From: Lachnospiraceae bacterium
GTDB lineage: Bacteria > Bacillota > Clostridia > Lachnospirales > Lachnospiraceae
Assembly (NCBI GenBank): GCA_024691145.1
Contig: JAILNW010000124.1
Coordinates: 1 to 20,370 of the forward strand
Reading direction: 5' to 3'
DNA length: 20,370 bases
The translations under genes were made by a program, and so were the position numbers. The notes below the pieces were generated by a model. That model saw nothing but the letters and a program-made list of their open reading frames with translations, was not told the DNA's origin and searched no databases. Within the stretch, counting starts at the first letter, position 1; every line of letters starts with the position of its first letter. Shown here in pieces: positions 8,188 through 15,880 of this stretch.

Positions 8188-8916
8188 ATGTCAGGACATT
8201 CAAAATTTGCTAATATTAAGCATAAGAAAGAGAAAAATGATTCAGCAAAGGGTAAGATTTTTACAAGAATAGGCCGTGAGATTGCTGTTGCAGTAAAAGA
8301 GGGAGGACCAGATCCTAATAACAACAGTAAACTTAAGGATATTATTGCAAAGGCAAAGTCTAATAACATGCCTAATGACACAATTGAAAGAAGTATCAAA
8401 AAGGCAGCAGGTGATGGTAATGAAGTTAACTATGAGCATGTAGTTTATGAAGGATACGGACCTAATGGTATTGCTATTATTGTTGATGCCTTAACAGACA
8501 ATAAGAACAGAACAGCTTCTAATGTTCGTAATGCTTTTACAAAGGGTAATGGTAATGTAGGAACACAGGGCTGCGTATCATTTATGTTTGATAAAAAAGG
8601 ACAGATTATTATAGATAAAGAAGAGTGCAGCATGGATGCAGATGAACTTATGATGCTTGCTCTTGACGCAGGTGCAGATGATTTTAATGAAGAAGAGGAC
8701 AGCTTTGAAATCCTTACTGATCCAGATGCATTCAGCGAAGTAAGAGAGAAACTTGAAGAATCAGGAATTCCTATGGTTGAGGCTGATGTAACTATGATAC
8801 CTCAGACATGGGTTAAACTTGAGGATGAAAAAGATATAAAGAACATGAACAAAACTCTTGATTTACTTGATGATGACGATGATGTTCAGCAGGTTTATCA
8901 TAATTGGGATGAGTAA
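8188..8916 (+). CDS. yebC: YebC/TACO1/PmpR family protein
   Basis: YebC-family proteins are widespread. They were first described as DNA-binding regulators (PmpR) and more recently as ribosome-associated factors that help translate proline-rich or otherwise difficult stretches (TACO1 in mitochondria). The 242-residue product starts with the hallmark SGHSKFANIKHKK, followed by KGKIFTRIGREI, the GGPDPNNN loop and NMPNDTIERSIKKAAG. Further on come the central YEGYGPNGIAIIVD strand and the FNKG-like TKGNGNVGTQGCVSFMF segment. An in-frame ATG at 8173 would overlap the GGAGGA at 8175-8180. The ATG at 8188 is seven bases after it and matches the family start. Which role applies here cannot be told from sequence. 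Confidence 0.93.
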   Translation: MSGHSKFANIKHKKEKNDSAKGKIFTRIGREIAVAVKEGGPDPNNNSKLKDIIAKAKSNNMPNDTIERSIKKAAGDGNEVNYEHVVYEGYGPNGIAIIVDALTDNKNRTASNVRNAFTKGNGNVGTQGCVSFMFDKKGQIIIDKEECSMDADELMMLALDAGADDFNEEEDSFEILTDPDAFSEVREKLEESGIPMVEADVTMIPQTWVKLEDEKDIKNMNKTLDLLDDDDDVQQVYHNWDE

Positions 8917-8981
8917 AACATTAATTTACAATATTTAACAAAAAATTAATACATATGTAATTTAACTTATTGATTTTAGGA

Positions 8982-9009
8982 TTTACAAATGGTACACTTA
9001 ATATATAAG
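8982..9009 (+). promoter_or_regulatory. Possible promoter for the L7/L12-like zinc-ribbon gene
   Basis: TTTACA at 8982-8987 and TATAAG at 9004-9009 are separated by 16 bases and lie about 60 bases before the start codon. A nearer TATAAT at 9041-9046 has no -35 at proper spacing; the closest, TTGTAC at 9012, is 23 bases away. The gap of about 150 bases after yebC shows no convincing terminator. Confidence 0.35.
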
Positions 9010-9069
9010 AATTGTACAACGGGCTAGATTTAGGTTATTGTATAATTTTCTGTAGTGGAAGGTGATGTT

Positions 9070-9828
9070 ATGTTATATACTGTTAAACTATTAAGTTTTA
9101 ATAATGACGAGATTTTGATGATCGATTTGTGCATGACGTTGTGTGGATTGGACATGAACTCAGCAGCTCATTGTGTTGACCATATGCCTTCTGTTCTTAT
9201 TAAGAATGTTGATGAAAGCAAAGTAGAAGAGCTGAAAAGAGAATTTGAGGCTGCAGGTGCTGTTTTACAGGTTATCTCAGCTGATGAAGAAGCAGCTATG
9301 GATCCAGAGGATAGTGTGCCAGTAAGTAATAATACGACAATAGAAGAAACACCGGTTGTTAATAACCCGCAGACTGAGTATATTGATTATTCAGGTTATA
9401 CTGAAACCGAAGAAGAAGAAACAGCCAGTGTTTATGATGACTTTGCTATGGATTCAGGTGAATATGATAATTATTATCAGGAAGATAATTCACAGCAGCA
9501 GGAGTATGTGGAAGATAACCAGTATCAGGAACAATATTCTGATGAACAGCAATATACTGAAGAATACACAGAGTATGCTGGTGATGAACAGACTGAAGAG
9601 TATCAGGAGCAGAGTACAGAATATGTACAGCAGCCAGAGCCACAGTCAGTTGTTACTATGAATGAACCTGAGGAAGAGCCACCTAAGGAAGAACCAAAGG
9701 AAGAGAATGTTATGCCTTCATATTGTCCTATGTGTGGAAGCGCTTTTATTTCGGTTAAGAAAAGCTCAGGATTCTTTGGAGGCGGCAGAGTGAAGTACAT
9801 TTGTGATGCCTGCAAACATAAGTTTTAA
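9070..9828 (+). CDS. L7/L12 C-terminal-like domain protein with acidic linker and zinc ribbon
   Basis: I know no named gene for this 252-residue protein. Residues 1-69 line up without gaps against the C-terminal domain of ribosomal protein L7/L12. The CGLDMNSAAHCVDHMPSVL segment falls on GLGLKEAKDLVESAPAAL of E. coli L12, and DESKVEELKREFEAAGAVLQVI on [22 protein letters not shown]. Residues about 73-215 are a low-complexity linker rich in Glu, Gln, Tyr and Asp, likely disordered. Residues 219-252 form a zinc ribbon, CPMC then CDAC (Cys 219, 222, 245, 248), with a Gly-rich FFGGGRVKY knuckle between. A GTG at 9055 is possible, but the ATG at 9070 has GGAAGG at 9057-9062 at good spacing. It is not the ribosomal L7/L12, because there is no dimerisation domain or hinge. 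The role is unknown; the neighbour yebC hints at translation. Confidence 0.75.
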   Translation: MLYTVKLLSFNNDEILMIDLCMTLCGLDMNSAAHCVDHMPSVLIKNVDESKVEELKREFEAAGAVLQVISADEEAAMDPEDSVPVSNNTTIEETPVVNNPQTEYIDYSGYTETEEEETASVYDDFAMDSGEYDNYYQEDNSQQQEYVEDNQYQEQYSDEQQYTEEYTEYAGDEQTEEYQEQSTEYVQQPEPQSVVTMNEPEEEPPKEEPKEENVMPSYCPMCGSAFISVKKSSGFFGGGRVKYICDACKHKF

Positions 9829-9856
9829 GTTGTATTTAGAATTAATAAGAGAGAAT

Positions 9857-9890
9857 AAGTGGTGTATGATTTTTCGTACACCACTTTATA
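9857..9890 (+). terminator. Stem-loop after the zinc-ribbon gene
   Basis: AAGTGGTGTA at 9857-9866 pairs perfectly with TACACCACTT at 9877-9886, and a G-U and a G-C pair extend the stem to 12. Only a short, interrupted T run (TTTATAT) follows. The structure is strong but the T tract is poor, so it may be a leaky terminator in front of recN. Confidence 0.6.
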
Positions 9891-9930
9891 TGTGTGAAAT
9901 AAGAGAATTTTTTGATGGAGGTAGTTTTAG

Positions 9931-11604
9931 ATGCTTTTAAATCTGCATGTAAAAAACATGGCGATAATTGATGAGATAGAAGTGGATTTTAATGATGGTC
10001 TTAATATTATGACTGGTGAAACAGGAACAGGTAAGTCTATAATTATCGGTTCAATAAATATCGCACTTGGAAAAAGAGTGCCAAAGGATATTGTCAGAAC
10101 AGGTGCTGAATATGGTCTGGTTGAATTATTATTTTCCATTGAAAATGATATGATAGTGAAAGAATTAGAAGAACTTGGCATAGAACTAAGTGACAATGAA
10201 CTTCTTATATCCAGAAAGATTGTTGGAAACAGAAGTATTACAAAAATAAACGGTGAGAATATTACAGGAACTATTTTAAAGAAAGTAGCGGATCTTTTAA
10301 TTGATATACATAGTCAGCATGAAAATCAGAAATTATTAGAAAAGAAATACCACATAGAAACTTTAGACAGATTTGCAAAGAATGATATTGCAGAATTAAA
10401 GGAAAATGTAAAGAAACTGTATAATGAGTTTAACCATAATAAGCAGGAACTTAAAGAAATTAAGACAGATGATGAAAAAAGACTGAGAGAAATATCATTT
10501 CTTGAGTTCGTGGTTAATGAGATAGAGAGTGTTAACTTTAAAGACGGTGAAGATGCTTTATTAGAAGAGAGATATAAGGTTCTTAACAACATGAGTAACA
10601 TTTGTGAAGGACTAAATGAGATATATGGCCATACATCAGATAATAATGGCGCAGGCAATGACATTTCACATGCAGTAAGAATTATCAATAAGATAAGCGA
10701 GTATGATGAAAGAATAGAAGAGTTCAAAAACCAGTTAATTGACATAGAAAGCATACTTAGTGAGTTTAATAAAAATATAAGTGATTATATGTTAGAGGCA
10801 GATGACTGTTCATCGGAACTTTCAGAGGTTGAGGAAAGGCTTAATATAATCAATAATCTTAAGGCAAAGTATGGAAACAGTTATGAAGAAGTAAGAAAGT
10901 ATTATGAAGAAAGTCTTGAGAAGCTTGATAAGTATAGAAATTATGATGTATTAATAAAGGAACTTGAGAAGAAGATAAGTGATAATGAAAAAGAGCTTAA
11001 GAAGGAGTCGGAGAAGTTATCAGAACTAAGGAAGAAAGCAGCAAAGGTACTTGAGAAGGAACTTACAGAGGCACTTATGGATCTTAACTTTCCAGATGTA
11101 AGATTTTCAATTAAGATGGAGGAAACAGAGTACAGCCAGAATGGAATGGATGATGTTGAATTTATAATTGCAACAAATCCGGGAGAAGAATTAAGACCAT
11201 TATCAAAGATAGTATCTGGCGGTGAATTATCAAGAATAATGCTTGGATTTAAGTCGGTTCTTGCCAAGTTTGAAGCAATTGATACTTTGATATTTGATGA
11301 GATAGACACTGGTATAAGCGGAAGAACAGCCCAGAAGGTATCTGAAAGGCTTGAGATTATTTCAAAATCAAGGCAGGTTATATGTATAACACATCTTCCT
11401 CAGATTGCAGCTATGGCGGATTCACACTATGTAATTGAGAAGATTGTGGAGGCTGACAGAACAAGCAGCAATATAAGAAGATTAGATGATGAGGAAAGTG
11501 TATCAGAGGTTGCAAGAATCATAGGTGGCGCAAAGATTACCGAGGCAGTTATGACTAATGCAAAGGAAATGATAGAACTGGCAAAGTCAATTAAATCAAA
11601 ATAA
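9931..11604 (+). CDS. recN: DNA repair protein RecN
   Basis: RecN is an SMC-like ATPase recruited early to double-strand breaks, where it helps gather and tether ends for RecA-dependent repair. The 557-residue product has the Walker A motif GETGTGKS at 29-36 and the IHSQHENQ segment typical of RecN. A long central coiled coil (about 150-380) is broken by a shorter hinge. The ABC signature SGGELS is at 429-434 and the Walker B TLIFDEID at 452-459, with ITHLPQIAA after it. The length matches the family. GGAGG at 9917-9921 lies nine bases before the ATG. The argR-recN-spoIVB order is conserved in Firmicutes, but here two genes are inserted between argR and recN. Confidence 0.95.
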   Translation: MLLNLHVKNMAIIDEIEVDFNDGLNIMTGETGTGKSIIIGSINIALGKRVPKDIVRTGAEYGLVELLFSIENDMIVKELEELGIELSDNELLISRKIVGNRSITKINGENITGTILKKVADLLIDIHSQHENQKLLEKKYHIETLDRFAKNDIAELKENVKKLYNEFNHNKQELKEIKTDDEKRLREISFLEFVVNEIESVNFKDGEDALLEERYKVLNNMSNICEGLNEIYGHTSDNNGAGNDISHAVRIINKISEYDERIEEFKNQLIDIESILSEFNKNISDYMLEADDCSSELSEVEERLNIINNLKAKYGNSYEEVRKYYEESLEKLDKYRNYDVLIKELEKKISDNEKELKKESEKLSELRKKAAKVLEKELTEALMDLNFPDVRFSIKMEETEYSQNGMDDVEFIIATNPGEELRPLSKIVSGGELSRIMLGFKSVLAKFEAIDTLIFDEIDTGISGRTAQKVSERLEIISKSRQVICITHLPQIAAMADSHYVIEKIVEADRTSSNIRRLDDEESVSEVARIIGGAKITEAVMTNAKEMIELAKSIKSK

Positions 11605-11672
11605 TCATATGGAATAATATAGCATGAACTGGCAATACTACCATATATAACTTAGAAAAGTGAGGTATATAT

Positions 11673-12944
11673 ATGAGACAGGGCAGAAAACACAGATTAT
11701 GTTATATTATTCCTTTTTGTTTTATTTTATTTATAGGGTTAAACATATACCTCTGGCATATGAAAATGAATATACCAGACAGCATATATCTTACTGTAAA
11801 TGAAGAAGCAGATTTAATGTTTGAAACTCCGGTACAGGCTGTATTTGAGGCAAATGGCAGGGGAAAATTCTTTGTAAACGATAAAAAGGTTGAAAGCAAG
11901 GCGGAATTAAAAAAGGACAATAAAATTCTTTGTGATGTGACAGGGAATTATAGCTTAGATTTAAGTCTTTTTGGACTTCTTAACCTTAAAAAAGTAGACC
12001 TTAATGTGGTGGAAGAAAAAGAAGTACTTCCAGGAGGATACCAGATTGGTGTTTATGTAGAAACAAATGGAGTCATGGTACTTAAAACAGGAAAAGTAAG
12101 GGATATTAATGGAATGGAAAGTAATCCTTCGGAGAATATAATTAATACAGGCGACTATATATTAAGTGTTAATGGTAACACAGTGAGATGCAGAGATGAT
12201 GTGGTTAATGCAATTCAAAGGGGAGAGGAAGATAATGTTGTATTAAAGGTAAAACGTGGAAATGAAGAAATTGACGTCAGGGTAGACAGAATACTGTGCA
12301 GTGATAATTTATATAGAATAGGACTTTGGATAAGAGATAATATGCAGGGAATTGGAACAATGACATATGTTGATAAAGACGGATCTTATGGGGCTCTAGG
12401 ACATGGTATTAGTGATGTGGATATAGGAAATCTTATGGAGGTAGGAAAGGGAAGCATCTATAATGCAAGAATAATAAATATTATTAAAGGATATGAAAAG
12501 TCACCAGGAGAGCTTGTTGGGATAATTGAAATGTCGGAAAATATGAAAATAGGTGAGATATTAAAAAATAATGAAAATGGTATTTATGGAAAAGTAGATT
12601 TGAATAAAATTGACGACAAATATAAAATACCCCTTAAAATAGGCTATAAGCAGGAAGTAAAAGAAGGAAAGGCATATATTCGATGCATGATAGAAGATTG
12701 TATTAAGGATTATGAGGTTGAAATAAAGGATATAAAATATAACTCCCATGGAAACAAAAATTTTGTTATAAATGTAACTGATGAAGACTTAATTAACAAA
12801 ACAAATGGAATTGTACAGGGAATGAGTGGAAGTCCGGTTATACAGAATGGAAAACTGATAGGTGCTGTAACACATGTATTTGTTGATAATCCCCGCAAAG
12901 GATATGGAATACTTATTGAACACATGCTTTCCTATGACTTATAA
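11673..12944 (+). CDS. spoIVB: SpoIVB sporulation signalling peptidase (S55)
   Basis: SpoIVB is a forespore-secreted serine peptidase. It cuts SpoIVFA in the space between the forespore membranes and so triggers SpoIVFB processing of pro-sigma-K. The 423-residue product has an N-terminal membrane segment (about 10-28), a PDZ domain (about 119-205) with NTGDYILSVNGNTV, and the S55 peptidase domain. This domain contains the catalytic histidine in GALGHGISD (H244) and the catalytic serine in GMSGSP (S385), followed by GAVTHVFVDNP. The length is close to the B. subtilis protein. A GTGAGG at 11660-11665 precedes the ATG. No convincing forespore sigma-F or sigma-G promoter is visible in the 68-base gap after recN. 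spo0A, the usual next gene, is absent. Confidence 0.95.
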   Translation: MRQGRKHRLCYIIPFCFILFIGLNIYLWHMKMNIPDSIYLTVNEEADLMFETPVQAVFEANGRGKFFVNDKKVESKAELKKDNKILCDVTGNYSLDLSLFGLLNLKKVDLNVVEEKEVLPGGYQIGVYVETNGVMVLKTGKVRDINGMESNPSENIINTGDYILSVNGNTVRCRDDVVNAIQRGEEDNVVLKVKRGNEEIDVRVDRILCSDNLYRIGLWIRDNMQGIGTMTYVDKDGSYGALGHGISDVDIGNLMEVGKGSIYNARIINIIKGYEKSPGELVGIIEMSENMKIGEILKNNENGIYGKVDLNKIDDKYKIPLKIGYKQEVKEGKAYIRCMIEDCIKDYEVEIKDIKYNSHGNKNFVINVTDEDLINKTNGIVQGMSGSPVIQNGKLIGAVTHVFVDNPRKGYGILIEHMLSYDL

Positions 12945-13000
12945 TTTTTTTCTTTTTTTTAAAAAAACCACTTTAATAATTTCCAAATTTAGGGTATAAT
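12943..13000 (+). promoter_or_regulatory. glgA promoter with A/T-tract upstream element
   Basis: A perfect TATAAT at 12995-13000 is preceded, at a 17-base spacer, by TTTAAT at 12972-12977, a weak -35. Directly upstream are a run of about 15 T with one C (12945-12960) and seven A (12961-12967), in the place where UP elements bind the RNA polymerase alpha subunit. This could make up for the poor -35. A six-pair inverted repeat, GTTACT at 13012-13017 and AGTAAC at 13032-13037, lies in the leader. Confidence 0.5.
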
Positions 13001-13067
13001 GTAAATTGTCGGTTACTGTTTTTCACTAATTAGTAACTATGAATCTTTTTAATGGAGGTTTTTTTAG

Positions 13068-14504
13068 ATGAAGAAAGTTTTATTTGTAGCTTCTGAGTCA
13101 GTTCCATTTATAAAAACTGGCGGTTTGGCAGACGTTGTAGGCTCTCTTCCAAAGTATTTTGATAAAGAAAACTATGATGTAAGAGTTATGATTCCTAAGT
13201 ATATGTGTATACCAGAGGACATAAGATATAAGATGACTTATAGAACCCACTTTTATATGAATCTTGCATGGAGAAGTCAGTATGTGGGTATAATGGAGAT
13301 GGAGTATGATGGAGTTATATTTTATTTCATAGATAATGAATATTATTTTTCAGGATGGTCACCATATGGTAATATTTATGAGGATATAGAGAAGTTTGCT
13401 TTCTTCTGTAAAGCAGCACTTTCTGCATTACCTGTTATAGGTTTCAGACCTGATATTATACATTGTCATGACTGGCAGACAGGATTACTTCCTGTTTACA
13501 TAAAGGATACATTTGCACAGGGTGATTTCTTCAGAGGAATCAAGACAATTATGACTATTCATAATCTTAAATTCCAGGGAATCTGGGATATGAAGACTGT
13601 AAGAGATATATCAGGATTGTCTTCATATTATTTTGCACCAGACAAGCTTGAAGCATATGGTGATGCCAATTACCTTAAGGGCGGTATCGTATATGCAGAT
13701 TATGTTACTACAGTTAGTGAAACATATGCCCAGGAGATTAAGACAGACTTTTATGGTGAAGGACTTCAGGGAATTATTAATGCAAAGTCCAACAGACTTA
13801 TGGGTATAGTTAACGGACTTGATTATAACGAATATAACCCAGAGACAGATAAGTATATCTATAACAGATTTAACATAAGAAACTGGAGAAAAGAGAAGAT
13901 TAAGAACAAACTCGAACTTCAGAAGGAACTTGGTATAGAACAGACTAAGGATAAGATGATGATAGGTATAGTATCACGTCTTACTGACCAGAAGGGATTT
14001 GACCTTATTGACTACGTTATAGAGGAGATATGTGCTCCTGACGTACAGCTTGTTGTACTTGGTACAGGTACACCTAAGTATGAGAATCTCTTCAGACATT
14101 ATGAATGGAAGTACCATGACAGAGTATCATCTAGTATTTATTACTCTAATGAGAGATCACATAAGATTTATGCAGCATGTGATGCATTCCTTATGCCTTC
14201 GTTGTTTGAACCATGCGGACTCAGCCAGCTTATGAGTCTTAGATATGGTACAATACCTATCGTAAGAGAAACAGGTGGACTTAAGGATACTGTAGTACCA
14301 TTTAATGAGTACGAAAGCAGCGGAACAGGATTCTCATTTAAGAACTATAATGCACATGAGATGCTTGATACAATAAGATATGCAAAGCATATATATTACA
14401 ATAAGCGCCATGACTGGAACAAGATGGTTGATAGAGCAATGTCAACTGATTTCTCATGGAAACGTTCAGCTCAGAAGTATCAGAGTTTGTATGATAGTTT
14501 ATAA
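13068..14504 (+). CDS. glgA: Glycogen synthase (ADP-glucose type, GT5)
   Basis: GlgA transfers glucose from ADP-glucose to the non-reducing end of glycogen. The 478-residue product is a standard bacterial glycogen/starch synthase. It has the substrate-binding KTGGLADVVGSLPK (16-29), HCHDWQTGLLPVYIK and TIHNLKFQG in the N-terminal domain. VNGLDYNEYNP is at the domain junction, and the C-terminal FEPCGLSQLMSLRYGTIPIV (380-399) with ETGGLKDTV (402-410) holds the E-x7-type nucleotide-sugar site. GGAGG at 13054-13058 is nine bases from the ATG. The usual partners glgC, glgD, glgB and glgP are not in the window, so this copy is separated from any glg operon. It sits between the sporulation cluster and the glycolysis genes with its own promoter. 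Confidence 0.95.
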   Translation: MKKVLFVASESVPFIKTGGLADVVGSLPKYFDKENYDVRVMIPKYMCIPEDIRYKMTYRTHFYMNLAWRSQYVGIMEMEYDGVIFYFIDNEYYFSGWSPYGNIYEDIEKFAFFCKAALSALPVIGFRPDIIHCHDWQTGLLPVYIKDTFAQGDFFRGIKTIMTIHNLKFQGIWDMKTVRDISGLSSYYFAPDKLEAYGDANYLKGGIVYADYVTTVSETYAQEIKTDFYGEGLQGIINAKSNRLMGIVNGLDYNEYNPETDKYIYNRFNIRNWRKEKIKNKLELQKELGIEQTKDKMMIGIVSRLTDQKGFDLIDYVIEEICAPDVQLVVLGTGTPKYENLFRHYEWKYHDRVSSSIYYSNERSHKIYAACDAFLMPSLFEPCGLSQLMSLRYGTIPIVRETGGLKDTVVPFNEYESSGTGFSFKNYNAHEMLDTIRYAKHIYYNKRHDWNKMVDRAMSTDFSWKRSAQKYQSLYDSL

Positions 14505-14611
14505 TATGTATTTTTTTGAAAACAATCTTTAGTGAATATGTACATTAATATTATTAATGAGACTTTTTTACTATACAATATGTGATTTTATAAAAATTTT
14601 CTAAAATATAC

Positions 14612-14640
14612 TTGATATTTTGCTATAAAAAAGGTAAAAT
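14612..14640 (+). promoter_or_regulatory. Sigma-A promoter for gap
   Basis: TTGATA at 14612-14617 and TAAAAT at 14635-14640 have the ideal 17-base spacer. The preceding 40 bases are almost pure A/T. The predicted transcript start is near 14647, giving a leader of about 70 bases. This is the best-formed promoter in the 212-base gap between glgA and gap and fits a highly expressed gene. Confidence 0.7.
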
Positions 14641-14652
14641 GTAATAAGATTG

Positions 14653-14676
14653 GTAAAAGTTTCACGAACTTTTTAC
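14653..14676 (+). promoter_or_regulatory. Inverted repeat in the gap leader, operator or RNA hairpin
   Basis: GTAAAAGTT at 14653-14661 and AACTTTTTAC at 14667-14676 form a near-perfect inverted repeat with one bulged base around a TCACG centre. It starts about 13 bases after the -10 box. It could be an operator for a repressor of central glycolysis (CggR-like role) or an RNA hairpin in the leader. It does not match the Rex consensus as I know it. The regulator is unknown. Confidence 0.5.
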
Positions 14677-14716
14677 GATAAAAAATTTTAAATTATTAAT
14701 TTAGGAGGAATAAATA

Positions 14717-15730
14717 ATGGCAGTAAAAGTAGCAATTAACGGTTTTGGACGTATTGGACGTCTTGCATTTAGACAGATGTTTGGGGCAGAAGGATATGAG
14801 ATTGTAGCTATCAACGATTTAACAAGCCCAAAGATGCTTGCACACTTATTAAAGTATGATTCAGCACAGGGAAGATATGACGGACACACAGTAGAAGCAG
14901 GCGAAGACAGCATTACAGTTGATGGAAAGACTATCAAGATCTATGCTATGGCTAATGCAGCTGAACTTCCTTGGGGAGAGATTGGTGTAGACGTAGTACT
15001 TGAGTGTACTGGTTTCTACTGCTCAAAGGATAAGTCAATGGCTCATATCAATGCAGGTGCAAAGAAAGTTGTTATCTCAGCTCCAGCAGGAAATGATCTT
15101 AAGACTATCGTTTACAGTGTTAATGAGAAGACATTAACAGCTGATGATCAGATTATTTCAGCAGCTTCTTGTACTACAAACTGCTTAGCTCCTATGGCTA
15201 AGGCTCTTAATGATTACGCTCCAATCCAGTCTGGTATCATGTCTACAATACATGCTTACACTGGAGACCAGATGATCCTTGACGGACCACACAGAAAGGG
15301 AGACTTAAGAAGAGCTCGTGCTGGTGCAGTTAATATCGTACCTAACTCAACAGGTGCTGCTAAGGCAATCGGACTTGTTATCCCAGAACTTAACGGAAAG
15401 TTAATCGGTTCTGCACAGAGAGTTCCAGTTCCAACAGGATCAACTACTATCTTAACTGCAGTTGTTAAGGGAACAGATGTAACAGTTGAGGGAATTAATG
15501 CAGCTATGAAGGCAGCAGCTTCTGAATCATTCGGTTACAACGAAGATCAGATCGTTTCTTCAGATATCATCGGAATCAGATTTGGTTCATTATTCGATTC
15601 AACTCAGACTATGGTATCTAAGATTTCTGATGATTTATATGAAGTACAGGTTGTTTCATGGTATGACAACGAGAACTCATACACTAGCCAGATGGTTAGA
15701 ACAATCAAGTATTTTGCTGAATTAGCTTAA
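14717..15730 (+). CDS. gap: Glyceraldehyde-3-phosphate dehydrogenase, type I
   Basis: The enzyme oxidises and phosphorylates glyceraldehyde 3-phosphate to 1,3-bisphosphoglycerate with NAD in the cytoplasm. The 337-residue product has the Rossmann motif INGFGRIGR (7-15) and an aspartate at position 34 (AINDLTSP), which favours NAD over NADP. The active-site SCTTNC holds the catalytic Cys152, and STIHAYTGDQ holds His179. The phosphate-site segment RRARAGAVNIVPNSTGAAKA and the C-terminal WYDNENSY are also present. AGGAGG at 14703-14708 is eight bases before the ATG. Codons such as ATC, AAC and GTT are frequent and ATA is nearly absent, unlike the upstream genes, as expected for high expression. 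pgk and tpiA follow. Confidence 0.97.
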   Translation: MAVKVAINGFGRIGRLAFRQMFGAEGYEIVAINDLTSPKMLAHLLKYDSAQGRYDGHTVEAGEDSITVDGKTIKIYAMANAAELPWGEIGVDVVLECTGFYCSKDKSMAHINAGAKKVVISAPAGNDLKTIVYSVNEKTLTADDQIISAASCTTNCLAPMAKALNDYAPIQSGIMSTIHAYTGDQMILDGPHRKGDLRRARAGAVNIVPNSTGAAKAIGLVIPELNGKLIGSAQRVPVPTGSTTILTAVVKGTDVTVEGINAAMKAAASESFGYNEDQIVSSDIIGIRFGSLFDSTQTMVSKISDDLYEVQVVSWYDNENSYTSQMVRTIKYFAELA

Positions 15731-15767
15731 TCAGATTATTAAAACGTAATATATATAGGATCCTTAC

Positions 15768-15826
15768 AAAGGGGTCGGGTCTTCGAAGCATGTATATGCC
15801 GTAGATTAAAGACCTGGCTCCTTTTT
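15768..15826 (+). terminator. Long GU-containing stem-loop with T tract between gap and pgk
   Basis: The arm at 15768-15783 pairs over 16 continuous positions, three of them G-U, with the arm at 15809-15824. The 25-base loop contains a small internal hairpin, GCAT at 15788-15791 with ATGC at 15796-15799. Five T residues end the right arm (15822-15826). It looks like a terminator or attenuator lying inside the operon. It may let gap be expressed above pgk, or it may protect the gap mRNA 3' end. An overlapping 14-base palindrome (15821-15834) could compete with the lower stem. Confidence 0.65.
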
Positions 15827-15843
15827 GCAAAAAGAGAACAAGA

Positions 15844-15870
15844 AAGGAGAAGCTGTCATCTTTAGACAGC
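15844..15870 (+). promoter_or_regulatory. pgk ribosome-binding site set apart by a hairpin
   Basis: The only Shine-Dalgarno sequence before pgk, AAGGAG at 15844-15849, is 31 bases from the ATG at 15881. Between them, GCTGTC at 15852-15857 pairs with GACAGC at 15865-15870 around a seven-base loop. If folded, the hairpin removes 19 bases and leaves about 12 between the site and the start. An in-frame TAG at 15863-15865 rules out an upstream start between them. Confidence 0.6.
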
Positions 15871-15880
15871 GACACAGAAT

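Noticed and set aside
8920..8950. ATTAATTT/AAATTAAT inverted repeat after yebC
   Set aside because: It is A/T only, with a 15-base loop and no T tract; probably chance.
11605..11672. Forespore sigma-G-like promoter (GCATG at 11622 and CATATATA at 11642) before spoIVB
   Set aside because: The spacer is only 15 bases instead of about 18, and the -10 does not fit CATnnTA. Not reliable enough to list.
12945..12967. T-run/A-run after spoIVB as a terminator
   Set aside because: There is no GC-containing stem. The tract is better read as an A/T element upstream of the glgA promoter.
14543..14569. CATTAATA/TATTAATG repeat followed by a T run as a glgA terminator
   Set aside because: The arms are almost entirely A/T with a one-base centre, so the RNA stem would be weak. 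Such repeats are expected by chance in this composition.
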